Shown here piece by piece: positions 23,630 to 33,600 of a DNA stretch of 64,000 nt. The notes under the pieces are model-generated. The model was not told the origin of the DNA, made no database searches, and saw only the letters and a list, made by a program, of their open reading frames with translations. A program made the translations under genes and the position numbers. This DNA is from Triatoma infestans. Taxonomy: Eukaryota > Arthropoda > Insecta > Hemiptera > Reduviidae. The stretch lies in the NCBI GenBank assembly GCA_011037195.1, contig JAAEAF010003139.1, positions 1 to 64,000 of the forward strand, written 5' to 3'. Numbering within the stretch: position 1 is the stretch's first letter; each line of letters opens with the position of its first letter.

Positions 23630-24100
23630 ACAGCATCCCTGGATTAGTCCCTTAGATGCTGTGAGTGGCTGGGAGAGCGCTGAGGCAATTTTGACTTAGT
23701 ACCTGAAATAGTCATACATTTCTTTTACTATGACCGGTTCAGTTTTTATGTTTCTGTGCTGTAAAAAAATGTTTTAAGTTTTAAAGTTCCACTAAAAATT
23801 CTTTTTCCACATCTTCAAGATTATCCTATATATTAAAGCCTTAATAAAGGCAGGAAACTTTGTCGAAACGTTGGCATATTTGAATGTTTTTTTTATGACC
23901 GATCCTCAACCAAATATCTTCATAAACATATCAAAGATTGGTAATAAAAAACACACTTTTTTAGATAATGTTTCGAACAATTTTCAACGACAGTCAGTCA
24001 TCACCCATTTGAGAAATTATAAAAATTACATTTGTTTTTCAAATTCTCAGGCCTCAAATTATAAGGAGACGGTTCAAAAAGACAATGGCTTAATCAAAAC

Positions 24101-24138
24101 TCTTGAAGAAGTGCACCAATGGTATCCAAAACATAGAT
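24101..24138 (+). ncRNA. Degenerate hammerhead-like relic (third family)
   Basis: Contains TTGAAGAAGTGCACCAATGG then TATCCAAAACATAG, alignable with 49095-49136 (CTGAAGA ... ATCCGAAGCGTAG). Core bases are changed here, so activity is not expected. Both places are followed within 60 bp by 'ccattgccat', supporting a shared repeat family. Confidence 0.25.
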
Positions 24139-24149
24139 TAAAATAATAA

Positions 24150-25613
24150 AGAATATGTTTGCGTTAAAAGATTTTTACTTTTTTTGTCCATTGCCATAAA
24201 GAACCTTCACCTTAAACAGAATTTGTATTTCTAATAGTAACTAGTTTGACTGAAAACTATTGAATGTACACACAATATTATGATGTATTATAATGACGTA
24301 AGAAAGGACAGAGTACCATGGACCGGATGAGGAGTGGTGATGTTGGTGATATAGACTAGCAGCCTTTGTAAACTTTGTGTAATGAAAGAAAACACAAACT
24401 GCAAGGACTTTACAAGTATATAGAAGTTAAGTAGCGAGAGATATATAAAAAAAGACAGACCGGCAGAGTGATGAGAGAAAGTTGCTGACTGGTTGTAAAG
24501 TCGTCGTAAACTTTTGGAAAACTTGTTACAAATTTCAACACTCATTATTTCACTAGAGGATAAAAGTTTCTGGCAGAAATTAAAATAACTGCAACATTTG
24601 GACAGTTAAAGACTTTTTTTGAATCAAATCTACTGAATGCAAGATACCACCACCTCCTGAAGGTACATTGGATTTTAATCCTGTGAACAAATTTCCTCTT
24701 TTTATTGAACACTTTTTGGTGATAAGATTGGAAAAAAGAAAGAAGGAAAAGTCAGAATATAAATTGAATTTTATTCGACAATATTGTTGAAAATTGCAAA
24801 TCAGATTATCTGTGCTACTGCATAGATTGAAAGATAAATACAATTCCAATAAAGTATTAAAACTGTGTATAATTCTTCTTTTTTTTTTTTGTACTTTAAA
24901 CTGGATTCTTATTTTTATTATTTGACTTTATTTATTCATTTAAAAGGTAAGAAAAAAACAAACTTAAATAATGTTTAAATACAATGTAAACTGTTTGTGC
25001 CAAATTGTTTATTATAGTACACTCAAAATCAATCCCCTTCAACAAAATCTGATTTATATTTTCATCTTCAAAGTACTTAGAAGAGCAGCGAACATAGTCA
25101 TAATACAATTATATCTTAGGCAGCTCGAAAATATTGTTGTAACCTTCTTTGAACTCTGCAATTTGAGTTATGATGGACCATTAGAAAATCACCTTCCCCA
25201 TAACTCTTCAATAGTAATTATAATAATAATAATAATTATAAGCTTATTGAAAAAAATATAGTAGATTCATTAAAAATAAAACACCTAGACCAGCATAATT
25301 CGTATGCCGGAGTTTGGAAAAAAAAAAATAATAATAATTTTATTTAATTTATAAAAGAAAAACCTAAAGAACAGCTGTTTCAGTTGGTAAATAAACTGAA
25401 ATGCAAATTCAAAAAAAAAAATGCTTAAAATAAATGCAAACATTGATATAATTAAAAATAAACATTAACGATAAAATCAATACAAACAACTTAACAAAAT
25501 AAATAAAATTTCACACTTCTGTATTGTAATAATAATATGAACCATAATTTACCAAAATGTAAACAAATAGCAACTAAGATAATACTAACAATTAAATTCA
25601 TTTATTAGTTTTT
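24150..25613. other. AT-rich intergenic stretch
   Basis: No recognisable gene. (AAT)n-like run near 25225 and poly-T/A runs. Confidence 0.55.
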
Positions 25614-25740
25614 ACTTTCTCTTACTCCTAGTAAGAGGAAGTATTGTAATCGTGTCAAATTTTAGATATCGAGTTTTCACCGGAAATATCCGTTTTGGGG
25701 TCCCCTGAGTCCAAAAAAGTGGTTTTTAGCAAATGGTCTC

Positions 25741-25787
<47 letters not shown>

Positions 25788-26637
25788 GTATGTGAACAGT
25801 ATAGCTCAAAAATGAAAAACCTAGAAAGTTGATACTTGATATTCCGTTTAGGTATCACCATGGCATCTGACAATGGGTCATCTGTCAAAATTCTTCAACC
25901 GAAAGAACCACTTTACTTTTTGTTTTGTTTTTTTACTTTTTTGCGATTTTCTTAAAAATGGCACCGACGGTTTTCTTTAACTTTATATCAACTACACATA
26001 CAAAGAGCTACAACTTTTATTTGAAAGATTTCTTTGGGAAAATTCATTTAAGGGCAGTTATGGGGGAGGGGTGGGGTTAGGTTTTCATCTAAAGTGCTGT
26101 TTCAGTTTATTAGACAATTCTATCTACTAAATAATGTTAATTAGAATTAAATATGTTGTTGAAATTCCGAGTTTGAAATACAAATCGTATGACCGGAAGT
26201 GATCATTTCCTTTACCACTTTACTAAATGATTTTTCCACTTTGTTTGTTTTTGTGCATTTTTTCTCAAAATGCTTCGAACCTTTTTTTGAAACGTTATAT
26301 ATACCTAAACCTCCAATGATCTCAACGATATATTTACTAACTTTATTCTGTGAGAAAATTAATTAAGGGCACTTTTTACGGGAGGTGGGTTATGTTTTTC
26401 TGTAAAGTGCTGTCATAGTTGATTAGACAATTCTATCATCCAAACAAAATTAATTAGAAATAAATGGATGGCCAAAAATTCCGAGTTTCAAGGAAATTAG
26501 TTAACCGGAAGTGCGCTTTTACTGAATGGTTTTATCAGCTTTCGCCGTATTTGAATTAATTTGTTATACACAAACTATAAAATTTGTCAATTATAATTTT
26601 GTGAACTGGAGTAAGAGAAAGTTGTGTGAGTGTTTAT
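25614..26637 (+). mobile_element. Family H element, two modules, long GT tract
   Basis: 5' terminus ACTTTCTCTTACTCC and its hairpin CTTACTCCTAGTAAG at 25614-25636, (GT)n at 25742-25786, two modules, inverted 15-mer at 26607-26621, and a hairpin broken after 'gtgtgagtgttta'. A frame through the CA strand gives a threonine-histidine repeat that is not a real protein. Confidence 0.9.
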
Positions 26638-26754
26638 AAAATTAAATGAGTCCAGTCTTTACCATTCGGTATTTTAATATATTGGTACATAGCAAGGAAT
26701 ATTTCTCCGAAAATAAAGAGCTGAAAAGAAGAACTGGATTGAACAATATCTGTT

Positions 26755-27000
26755 TCACTAGATAAAAGAAAATAAGTATCGTACTTTTGGTTGATGGATT
26801 TTGCCGGAAACCTTCGAGTTTGATCACACAGAATACCATGTTTAGCTTGCTGCGATTCTTAGTTTTTGAAATATTTTGTTCACACATACAGAACTATCCG
26901 TTACAAACATTTTTTTGTCTGTTTTTGTATCCAGGAGACTTCAAAACATGTCTTTCCAGTGAAAACTTGATTTCAAAAATTTGAAATGAACTCAGTACTT
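26755..27000 (-). repeat. Family H 5'-half fragment, diverged
   Basis: Reads, on the minus strand, like the family 5' end and block B ('tttccagtgaaaacttgatttc', 'ccaggagacttcaaaacatg', 'ttttgttcacacatac'), at much lower identity and without the module region. Confidence 0.6.
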
Positions 27001-27578
27001 CAACAAAGTGAAGCGTGTCCTCTTTGGTTCTATAGTACAAAATCACCACAAACACGTCACACTTACACGTGCACACTTATGGCGTGCATCTGGACCTATA
27101 AGATTTATACTTGTATTGAACTCTTCACTTTAAACAACAATCCCACCTCGCTGACCGCCCAGCATTAGATAGATAGATAGTATATTTATTTGCTTTTGGG
27201 GAAATCCCCATATAAAAGAGTCAGGCTACATTTCAGCATATTTACATAAGACCTTAAATTAGTAAATTAATAACTACAAATAAAGAAACAGTGAAGATAG
27301 AAATAGCATCAATTCAATGACAACAAAAACTATAACCCAAAAATTTACAATAAACCAAAGTTATAACTTAGAAGAAGTAAAGGAAAATATAAAAATGAAC
27401 GAAAAATTACTAATTTCTGACCATATAAGTAGATAAGAAAAAATGATGAGAAGCATTATAAAAGATGCAATATGATTATAAAAAGGAGTATCAAAATGAA
27501 AATAAAAAATAAAATGCAACTTGTATGAGAAGGCGTAAGAAGAAATCAGCGTATTTCGCAGTTATAAGTTAATAATAT

Positions 27579-27973
27579 TGTAACGCAGCCACTGGTGCCA
27601 TCTAGGAGAGAAAGCAGGTACCTCAAGTTCTCCTAGTGGCCACTAGAAAGCGCTAGTGGCGCGCTCTAGCCCTTTCTAGAACAATATATAACCTTCTCGA
27701 CCCTTCTCCACCGGTATAAATAGTGGGACCACAGAGAGTTTAGAGAGTCTCTTATTACAAACGAAGTGTACGTTTGTGAAAAGTGTATAAAAAGTGAACA
27801 AAGTGAACTTTTGTGGTTTAAACTTAGAATCAATTATTATTGAGAGTTGTATTTATAATTTATTGTGTAAAACAATAAATTGATGTTTTTTTATTGAAGT
27901 TTAGGAGTATTTTATCTAAACGAACCCACTTAAAACTAGTTGCAGTAGCTAGTTTAGAAGGAAAAACGTTACA
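27579..27973 (+). mobile_element. Solo LTR with TATA box and poly(A) signal
   Basis: 395 bp, begins TGTAACG and ends CGTTACA, flanked by ATAT on both sides (27575-27578 and 27974-27977), a 4-bp duplication consistent with a Ty3/gypsy-type element. Inside are TATAAATA at 27715-27722 and AATAAA at 27874-27879, in the order expected for a plus-strand LTR. No coding sequence. It landed in the LINE around it. Confidence 0.88.
27715..27722 (+). promoter_or_regulatory. TATA box of the solo LTR
   Basis: TATAAATA about 135 bp into the LTR, with transcription expected 25-30 bp downstream. The solo LTR may therefore still act as a promoter. Confidence 0.6.
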
Positions 27974-28990
27974 ATATTAACAATTATACGTTAATAACAA
28001 TACTGAAAGAATATATTCTAATTTAAGTATCAAGTTCAATAATAACAGAGTGACCTTATGATAGAGATAATAAGGAAGTATCTATTGATTATATATTTAT
28101 TCACTTATAATAAAAGATCTAACTTTAAGGCAATTAGTCAGTAGAGATTCTTTATTTGGGAGTCACTGTTTGAGGAAAGTATAATAGGAAACTGGTCTGG
28201 CGTTATGGAGTTAACAAAAGGGATGTAATGGTTACGAATAGGAGAATATATTGGGCAGACAACAATTAAATGGTACACATCTTCTAAAATATTAAGATTA
28301 CAAATGGAGCAGATTTCACGGGGGTTAATTAAATAGACAGAATTTTTATAAGTTATTTTGATTTGGTAGCCTGTGGATAGTTTTAGTTGAGCATATACCC
28401 TTGTTATGTTAAACGGCATATTAAGGTTTAGGTAAGAGTGCTCCGAACTGACAGTAATTTCATATATTCTAACATAAGATTCTTCATAAATTTTAATATA
28501 AGATTGATTGTATTTTCCTTCGTGCAGTAATTGCATATACCTTAATTTTAAATACTCTTTGCACTTACTAAGAATTAGTGGAATTTCTCTTAATTTAGAC
28601 GGGTCATTTTCTGATATGATAATTAATTTTTTGCAAGAGGTCAGAGAGTTGAGAGAACCAGTTGTCTTTTAAAGAGGTGCGAAATGAATGTAATTCTTTT
28701 AGCCTAAGATAGCAGATTTTTGTTATTCTATTGTCATTCATTTTAAGCATTTTAATTACCCAATTCAGTAATAGCTCAAGTATTTTGCCACTAGAGTGGT
28801 CCAGATGGAATTCTGCCCTGATCAACCATGAGGGGGTGTTTCTATTCCAATGAAACAGTCGCTTATAGAAATGGATGCGTGTTTTTTCAATAATGTGTAA
28901 ATATCGTAGCCCCAAACTTTTCTACTCCATAATAGAGTGTACTTACAGAAATGGGACCGCCCAGTACTAAAAATGTTGTTATTGTTCATA

Positions 28991-29515
28991 ATACCCGCTT
29001 ATCTCACTCAATGTTTCAATTTTTGTTATAACGTTAGTAACAATATAAGGAGTTCATCTATCGATTAACCCCACGTAGAAATCCGACCTTCTCAATTGAA
29101 TTTTTCAACAGTGGAACCCAGTAATTCCCATATTGAGACCATGTCCCTAAAAAAAAAAACATTCGATCGAAATACCATTCCTTCTCATTTATAAAATAGA
29201 AATACTTTTGCATTATCGAATTCAAACATTACTATTACTTTATAGTTATGTTACAATACACTAACTATACATTTTTTTTTTCCTGCCACGAAATTTTTAT
29301 TATCCGACCGTCAAAATAACCTCGGTCTGTCGCTTTAAAAAAAAACGTGCCTTCGTTTGCCAAAACTAATGCTCATAAAATATTCATTTTAAATCTTCAT
29401 AGCTTGAAAATCCAGTCAAAATGCAATTGTTATTGCTCTCAACTGTAGTATTAGTGATTATTCTAAGAATCTGCCCTGGTCTAGAAGAATTCTGAGATGA
29501 CACTTTCAAGAAAAT
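28991..29515. other. Intergenic stretch, nothing recognised
   Basis: AT-rich, no feature seen. Confidence 0.5.
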
Positions 29516-30390
29516 TGTTATTGATGCAAGAAATATAAAAATACATCTAATTTTTAAAAAAATCAAAATTATGAAGAAAATGTGACATTCCCTTGCAAAA
29601 GGACTAAAGAAAAACATATGCATTTTCGTTTATATAGAGTCATATTAACAAAAACACATATATGCATATAGAGCCACTTCAAGAATTCAAGAAGTTACAT
29701 GCATCCCTACAGCACCATCACTCAGAAGCCTAAATTGATCGCCTTGCAAGTTACTTCTTCATCAGCAACACTTGCCGAACAGTGTTTGCCAATCAGCCTA
29801 ACACCAGAGTAATGCTCACCCATTCAAGCAGCGTTCGCTCGAGAAGAAGACGATCCATCACCAGAGCAACGCTGACACATTCAAGCAGCGTTTGCTCCAG
29901 AACAAGATGACTGTAGCCTACAATACACGACTACCTTGCAGAGGTTGCACATACGCCTCTCGCCGTACCACAAGATAACCTTCAAGCCTCTACAACTCTA
30001 GATTACCTCCCAAATTTTTCGTGTCGAAAAATGTTTCCAGGAAGGGGGATATGTGATGGATGCAAGAAATATAAAAATATATTTAATTTAAAAAAAATAA
30101 AATTATGAAGAAAATGTGACATTCCCTTGCAAAAGGACTATTCAGGTAAAAGACCACTATTGCCTTTTAGAGTTCATGAACTTGATAGCATTGTATACTT
30201 CTTTTTCTCACAGGGGAAGATTTGAAATAACAATTAGAAGACATTCCTTCAATATAGTCTGGGCTAGTCATTCAAAAGCGGAACACTTATTTTTCGCTGC
30301 CTTAGCATCAGTGCATATTAATAAGTTTATACATTCTTTGCAAATAACTTGTAGTTATTATTTTAATAGAATATATTTATTGTTAGCAGT

Positions 30391-30577
30391 TGTTGGAGAA
30401 TTGTATAATCGATTATGTATTAGTCGATGTTTTTGAAGAGGTTAAAAAATTCAGATGTTGTTATACTGTTTTTGCATTCTACTGGTTCTTGTTACTAATA
30501 ATTTTCTGTGTATATTTATCTTTAAATAAAGTGTTTGTTTAAGTTTTGAACGTCTCACTCATATTAATTCCCCTACA
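30391..30577 (+). repeat. 5' LTR of the BEL/Pao element
   Basis: 187 bp, TG...CA ends, contains AATAAA near 30524. No difference seen from the 3' LTR at 36064-36250. Confidence 0.95.
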
Positions 30578-30579
30578 TT

Positions 30580-30597
30580 TGGCATCCCTTGTGGGGA
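30580..30597 (+). promoter_or_regulatory. Primer binding site
   Basis: TGGCATCCCTTGTGGGG begins two bases after the 5' LTR. The leading TGG pairs with the tRNA CCA end. I do not name the tRNA. Confidence 0.6.
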
Positions 30598-30613
30598 ATT
30601 TTATTTAAAAACG

Positions 30614-33600
30614 ATGAGTGAGTTAGAATTGAAAAGATTGCGTGTTGAACGTGCGCAATTGAGAAGAGTTTTCACACAGATCTACCAGGAATTAGTAGAA
30701 CTTTTAAGATGCTCAGAAGATACTAATTTAATAGAAGAAAAGTTTAGAAAATTGTCGGACAGAGCTGACAGGTTGTTAGAAATAGATGCGAATGTTAGTA
30801 ACATTATTTATTATGTTGTTGAAGATGAATTAGAACTAAGTAAAGAATTCGATGCCACGGAAAAATACCGTGATAATTGGCTAGAAATCTGTTTTAAAAA
30901 AGATTTGTTTTTCAAAACTAAGGCTCCAACTTTTATTAAAGATGAAGATCAGCAGACCGTCGCTTCTAAAACAAGCGATCGTGCAGATAATAAATTAATC
31001 TTTAGAATGCCAAAGTTACAATTCAAAAAATTCGATGGAGATTTAAAAAATTGGATTGGGTTTTGGGCCCAGTTTAAAAAGGTGCATGAAGATGAAAATA
31101 TTGATTTGGACGACAAATTCCAATTATTATTGCATGCCACATTAGAGAATACTCCAGCCAGAGAACTATTGGATAGTTTTCCACCTTCAGGTAATCATTA
31201 TAACAGTGCTATAACACAGTTGAAAAACCGTTTCGGTCGAGATGGATTGCTTATACAGTTATATATAAGAGAATTGCTAAGCCTAGTTTTGAAGCAGTCC
31301 AGCAAGGAGAAAAAATTAGAACTTAGGGTTTTATATGATAAGCTTGAGACCCAGCTTAGAGCCTTAGAAACTCTCGGGGTTACAACAGACAAATACGCCA
31401 TTATGCTCTACCCGTTAGTGGAATCTGCCCTACCTGAATCAATATTGAGAGTGTGGGAACGACACCGTGCTAGAAAAGGTGAGCTTATACTAGAAGACTC
31501 CAAACAGTTGACAGAACTTCTAGAATTTCTAAGATTGGAAGTGGAAGGCGAAGAGAGATTGTCACTTGCCCGCAAGACTTTTGCATCAGAAGAGAACAAA
31601 GCGGAATCGTCGGAAACGAAGAAGAAGTTAACATATAAAGAAAAAATACCCACTGCCGCAGGGTTAATAAATTTCAGGAAGTCTAATAAAGTGACTTCTG
31701 CGTGTATATTTTGTGAGGGAAGTCATAGTAATGAGAATTGTTTCAAGGCTCAAAATACGAAGGTGCAGGATCTTATAACTCTTCTCAAGAATAAGGGATA
31801 TTGTTTTAGTTGTCTGAAAAAGGGCCATAACAGGAAGCAATGCAAGACAATTTTAAAGTGTATCATCTGTGGTGCTAGACACATGCCACTGGTATGTCCT
31901 GATAGAAAAGTAAAGAATGAAAAGATAGGCCAAGGAGAGCAGGTTGAACAAAGTTTAGCTAATACCAGTTTCCCAAACGTACTTATGCAGACACTTATCG
32001 TTACTTTGAAGGGGAATGTCGAACAAACAGCGAGAGTTTTAATCGATACGGGATCGCAGAGATCCTACATAACAAGAAAAATGGTAAAGCGGTTGGGCTA
32101 TTCACCAACAAGAGAGGAAAGGCTGGTACACGCATTATTTGGCGGCGTCACCTCCGGGAATAAGAAACATCTGTGCTACAAGGTAAGGGTCTGGAGTGTA
32201 GATAATAAATATGGTTGCAATTTCGAAGCGATGGATTCTGACGTTATCTGCCAGACAGTCCCTGTAGCAGCGAAGGGACCTTGGATGCAAGAATTGGCCA
32301 GAAAGGGAATTACATTATCTGATGTAAGTGAAGGCCCTATAGATCTGTTAATAGGGGCAGATATAGCCGGTAAAATTATCACAGGCCGTAAAGAAGTTTT
32401 ATCATCAGGTTTGGTTGCATTAGAGACAAGCCTTGGTTGGACTATTATGGGGAAAGTAAAAGATTGTGAGATGAAGATGAAAAGCGATCCGGTTGAGATG
32501 TTGGTAACTTTGTTGTGTTCACAGGATCCAGTTTCGCAATTATGGCGGTTAGATACCTTGGGCATTGAGGATCCAGTTCAAATCAAGACAAGAAAAGAGA
32601 TGGCATCAGTTGCTAAACAACACTTCCTCGAAACTACCAAAATTTTAACGAATGGGCGATACGAGGTTCGACTACCTTGGTTAGCTGGTCATCCCCCACT
32701 ACCAAGAAATTACGAACTGGCAAAAAGGAGAATTGAACGAACATCAAGCAAACTGAAGGCTTCAGCGGTTTTAAATTCTTATTCCGCTGTATTTGCGGAT
32801 TGGTTGAAGGAGGGTATTATCGAAGAGGTGTCTTCTAAAGAATGGGACGTAGGCCATTACTTACCCCACCGTCCAGTGTTCAAAGAGAATAGTACCACAA
32901 AGATCCGACCGGTATTCGATGCATCGGCCAGTGGAAAAGGTTTGCCATCACTGAACCAATGTTTGGAGAAGGGAGAGAATCTTATAGAACTAATCCCTTC
33001 TATTTTACTTAGGTTTAGAATGGAAGCTATAGGAGTAGTTGCGGACATAAAGAAAGCGTTTTTGCAAATCTCTATACACCCAGAGGACAGAGATGTTCTT
33101 AGGTTTCTCCATATCAATTCAGAGGGTAATCTGCAAATCTATCGACACACTAGAGTCGTATTCGGGGTCTCTACCAACCCGTTTTTGTTAGGAGCGGTCA
33201 TTGATCATCATCTAAAAACGCATGAGAAGTCGGCTGCAGAAGGCATGGACTCCTGTCCTGAAGATATTATTACTAAATTAGGAAAATCGTTTTATGTGGA
33301 TAACTGTGTTTCTTCGGTTTCGAATAAAGAAGAATTACAACGATTTGTTGCACACTCAACTGCTGTTTTCAAGTCAGCATGTTTTGAATTGAGAGGCTGG
33401 GAGTGGACAGATGACTCAATTATAGGGAATACAAAAACGGCAGTTCTCGGTCTGTTATGGGATCGAAGCAAGGATAAATTATCAATAAAGCCAAATTTCA
33501 CAGCTGGCGACAATGTTGATGTGATTGACCGTATAACCCGAAGAACTATATTATCAGCGGCACAGAAAATATTCGACCCTATTGGTTTATGTGCACCTAC

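Larger units (their letters stand above)
22276..23742 (-). mobile_element. RTE-like LINE insertion, 5'-truncated
   Basis: Flanked by a 13-bp duplication TTTTTATGTTTCT (22263-22275 and 23743-23755). On the minus strand it ends in a short A-rich tail at the left. Coding remnants read right to left: an RT segment with FADDQIIIAEDVDDA near 23500 and the downstream WGLGINFDKTEHL; then AEIWVLNRR; then MDFWRRSAG with RNDDIRKRMG, the usual C-terminal order for insect RTE-like elements. It is interrupted at 22580-23141 by another insertion. Stops and frame changes make it inactive. Confidence 0.85.
22045..23950. repeat. Family Y foldback split by a LINE
   Basis: Left arm (about 22045-22225) and right arm (about 23745-23950) are reverse complements. 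Shared landmarks include 'tgccaacgtttcgacag' in the left arm and the complement of 'gtcgaaacgttggcata' in the right, and 'aagatgtggaaaaa' in both. Each arm has a degenerate hammerhead-like string: GCC, TTAATAA or TTAAAAA in the CTGATGA position, a weak stem II, GAAAC, GTT, GGC. The space between arms is filled by an RTE-like LINE. Confidence 0.75.
27168..28990 (-). mobile_element. LINE 3' half on the minus strand
   Basis: Two minus-strand open stretches (28604-28915 and 28138-28536) form the C-terminal region of a non-LTR polymerase: LYYGVEKFG near 28940, then HFYKRLFHWNRNTPSWLIR, then a finger C-x2-C...H...C around CSICNLNILEDVYHLIVVC. The 3' end at 27168-27182 is a (TATC)n tail on the minus strand, as in several insect LINE clades. 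Frameshifts are present, and a solo LTR interrupts it at 27579-27973. Clade not assigned with confidence. Confidence 0.75.
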
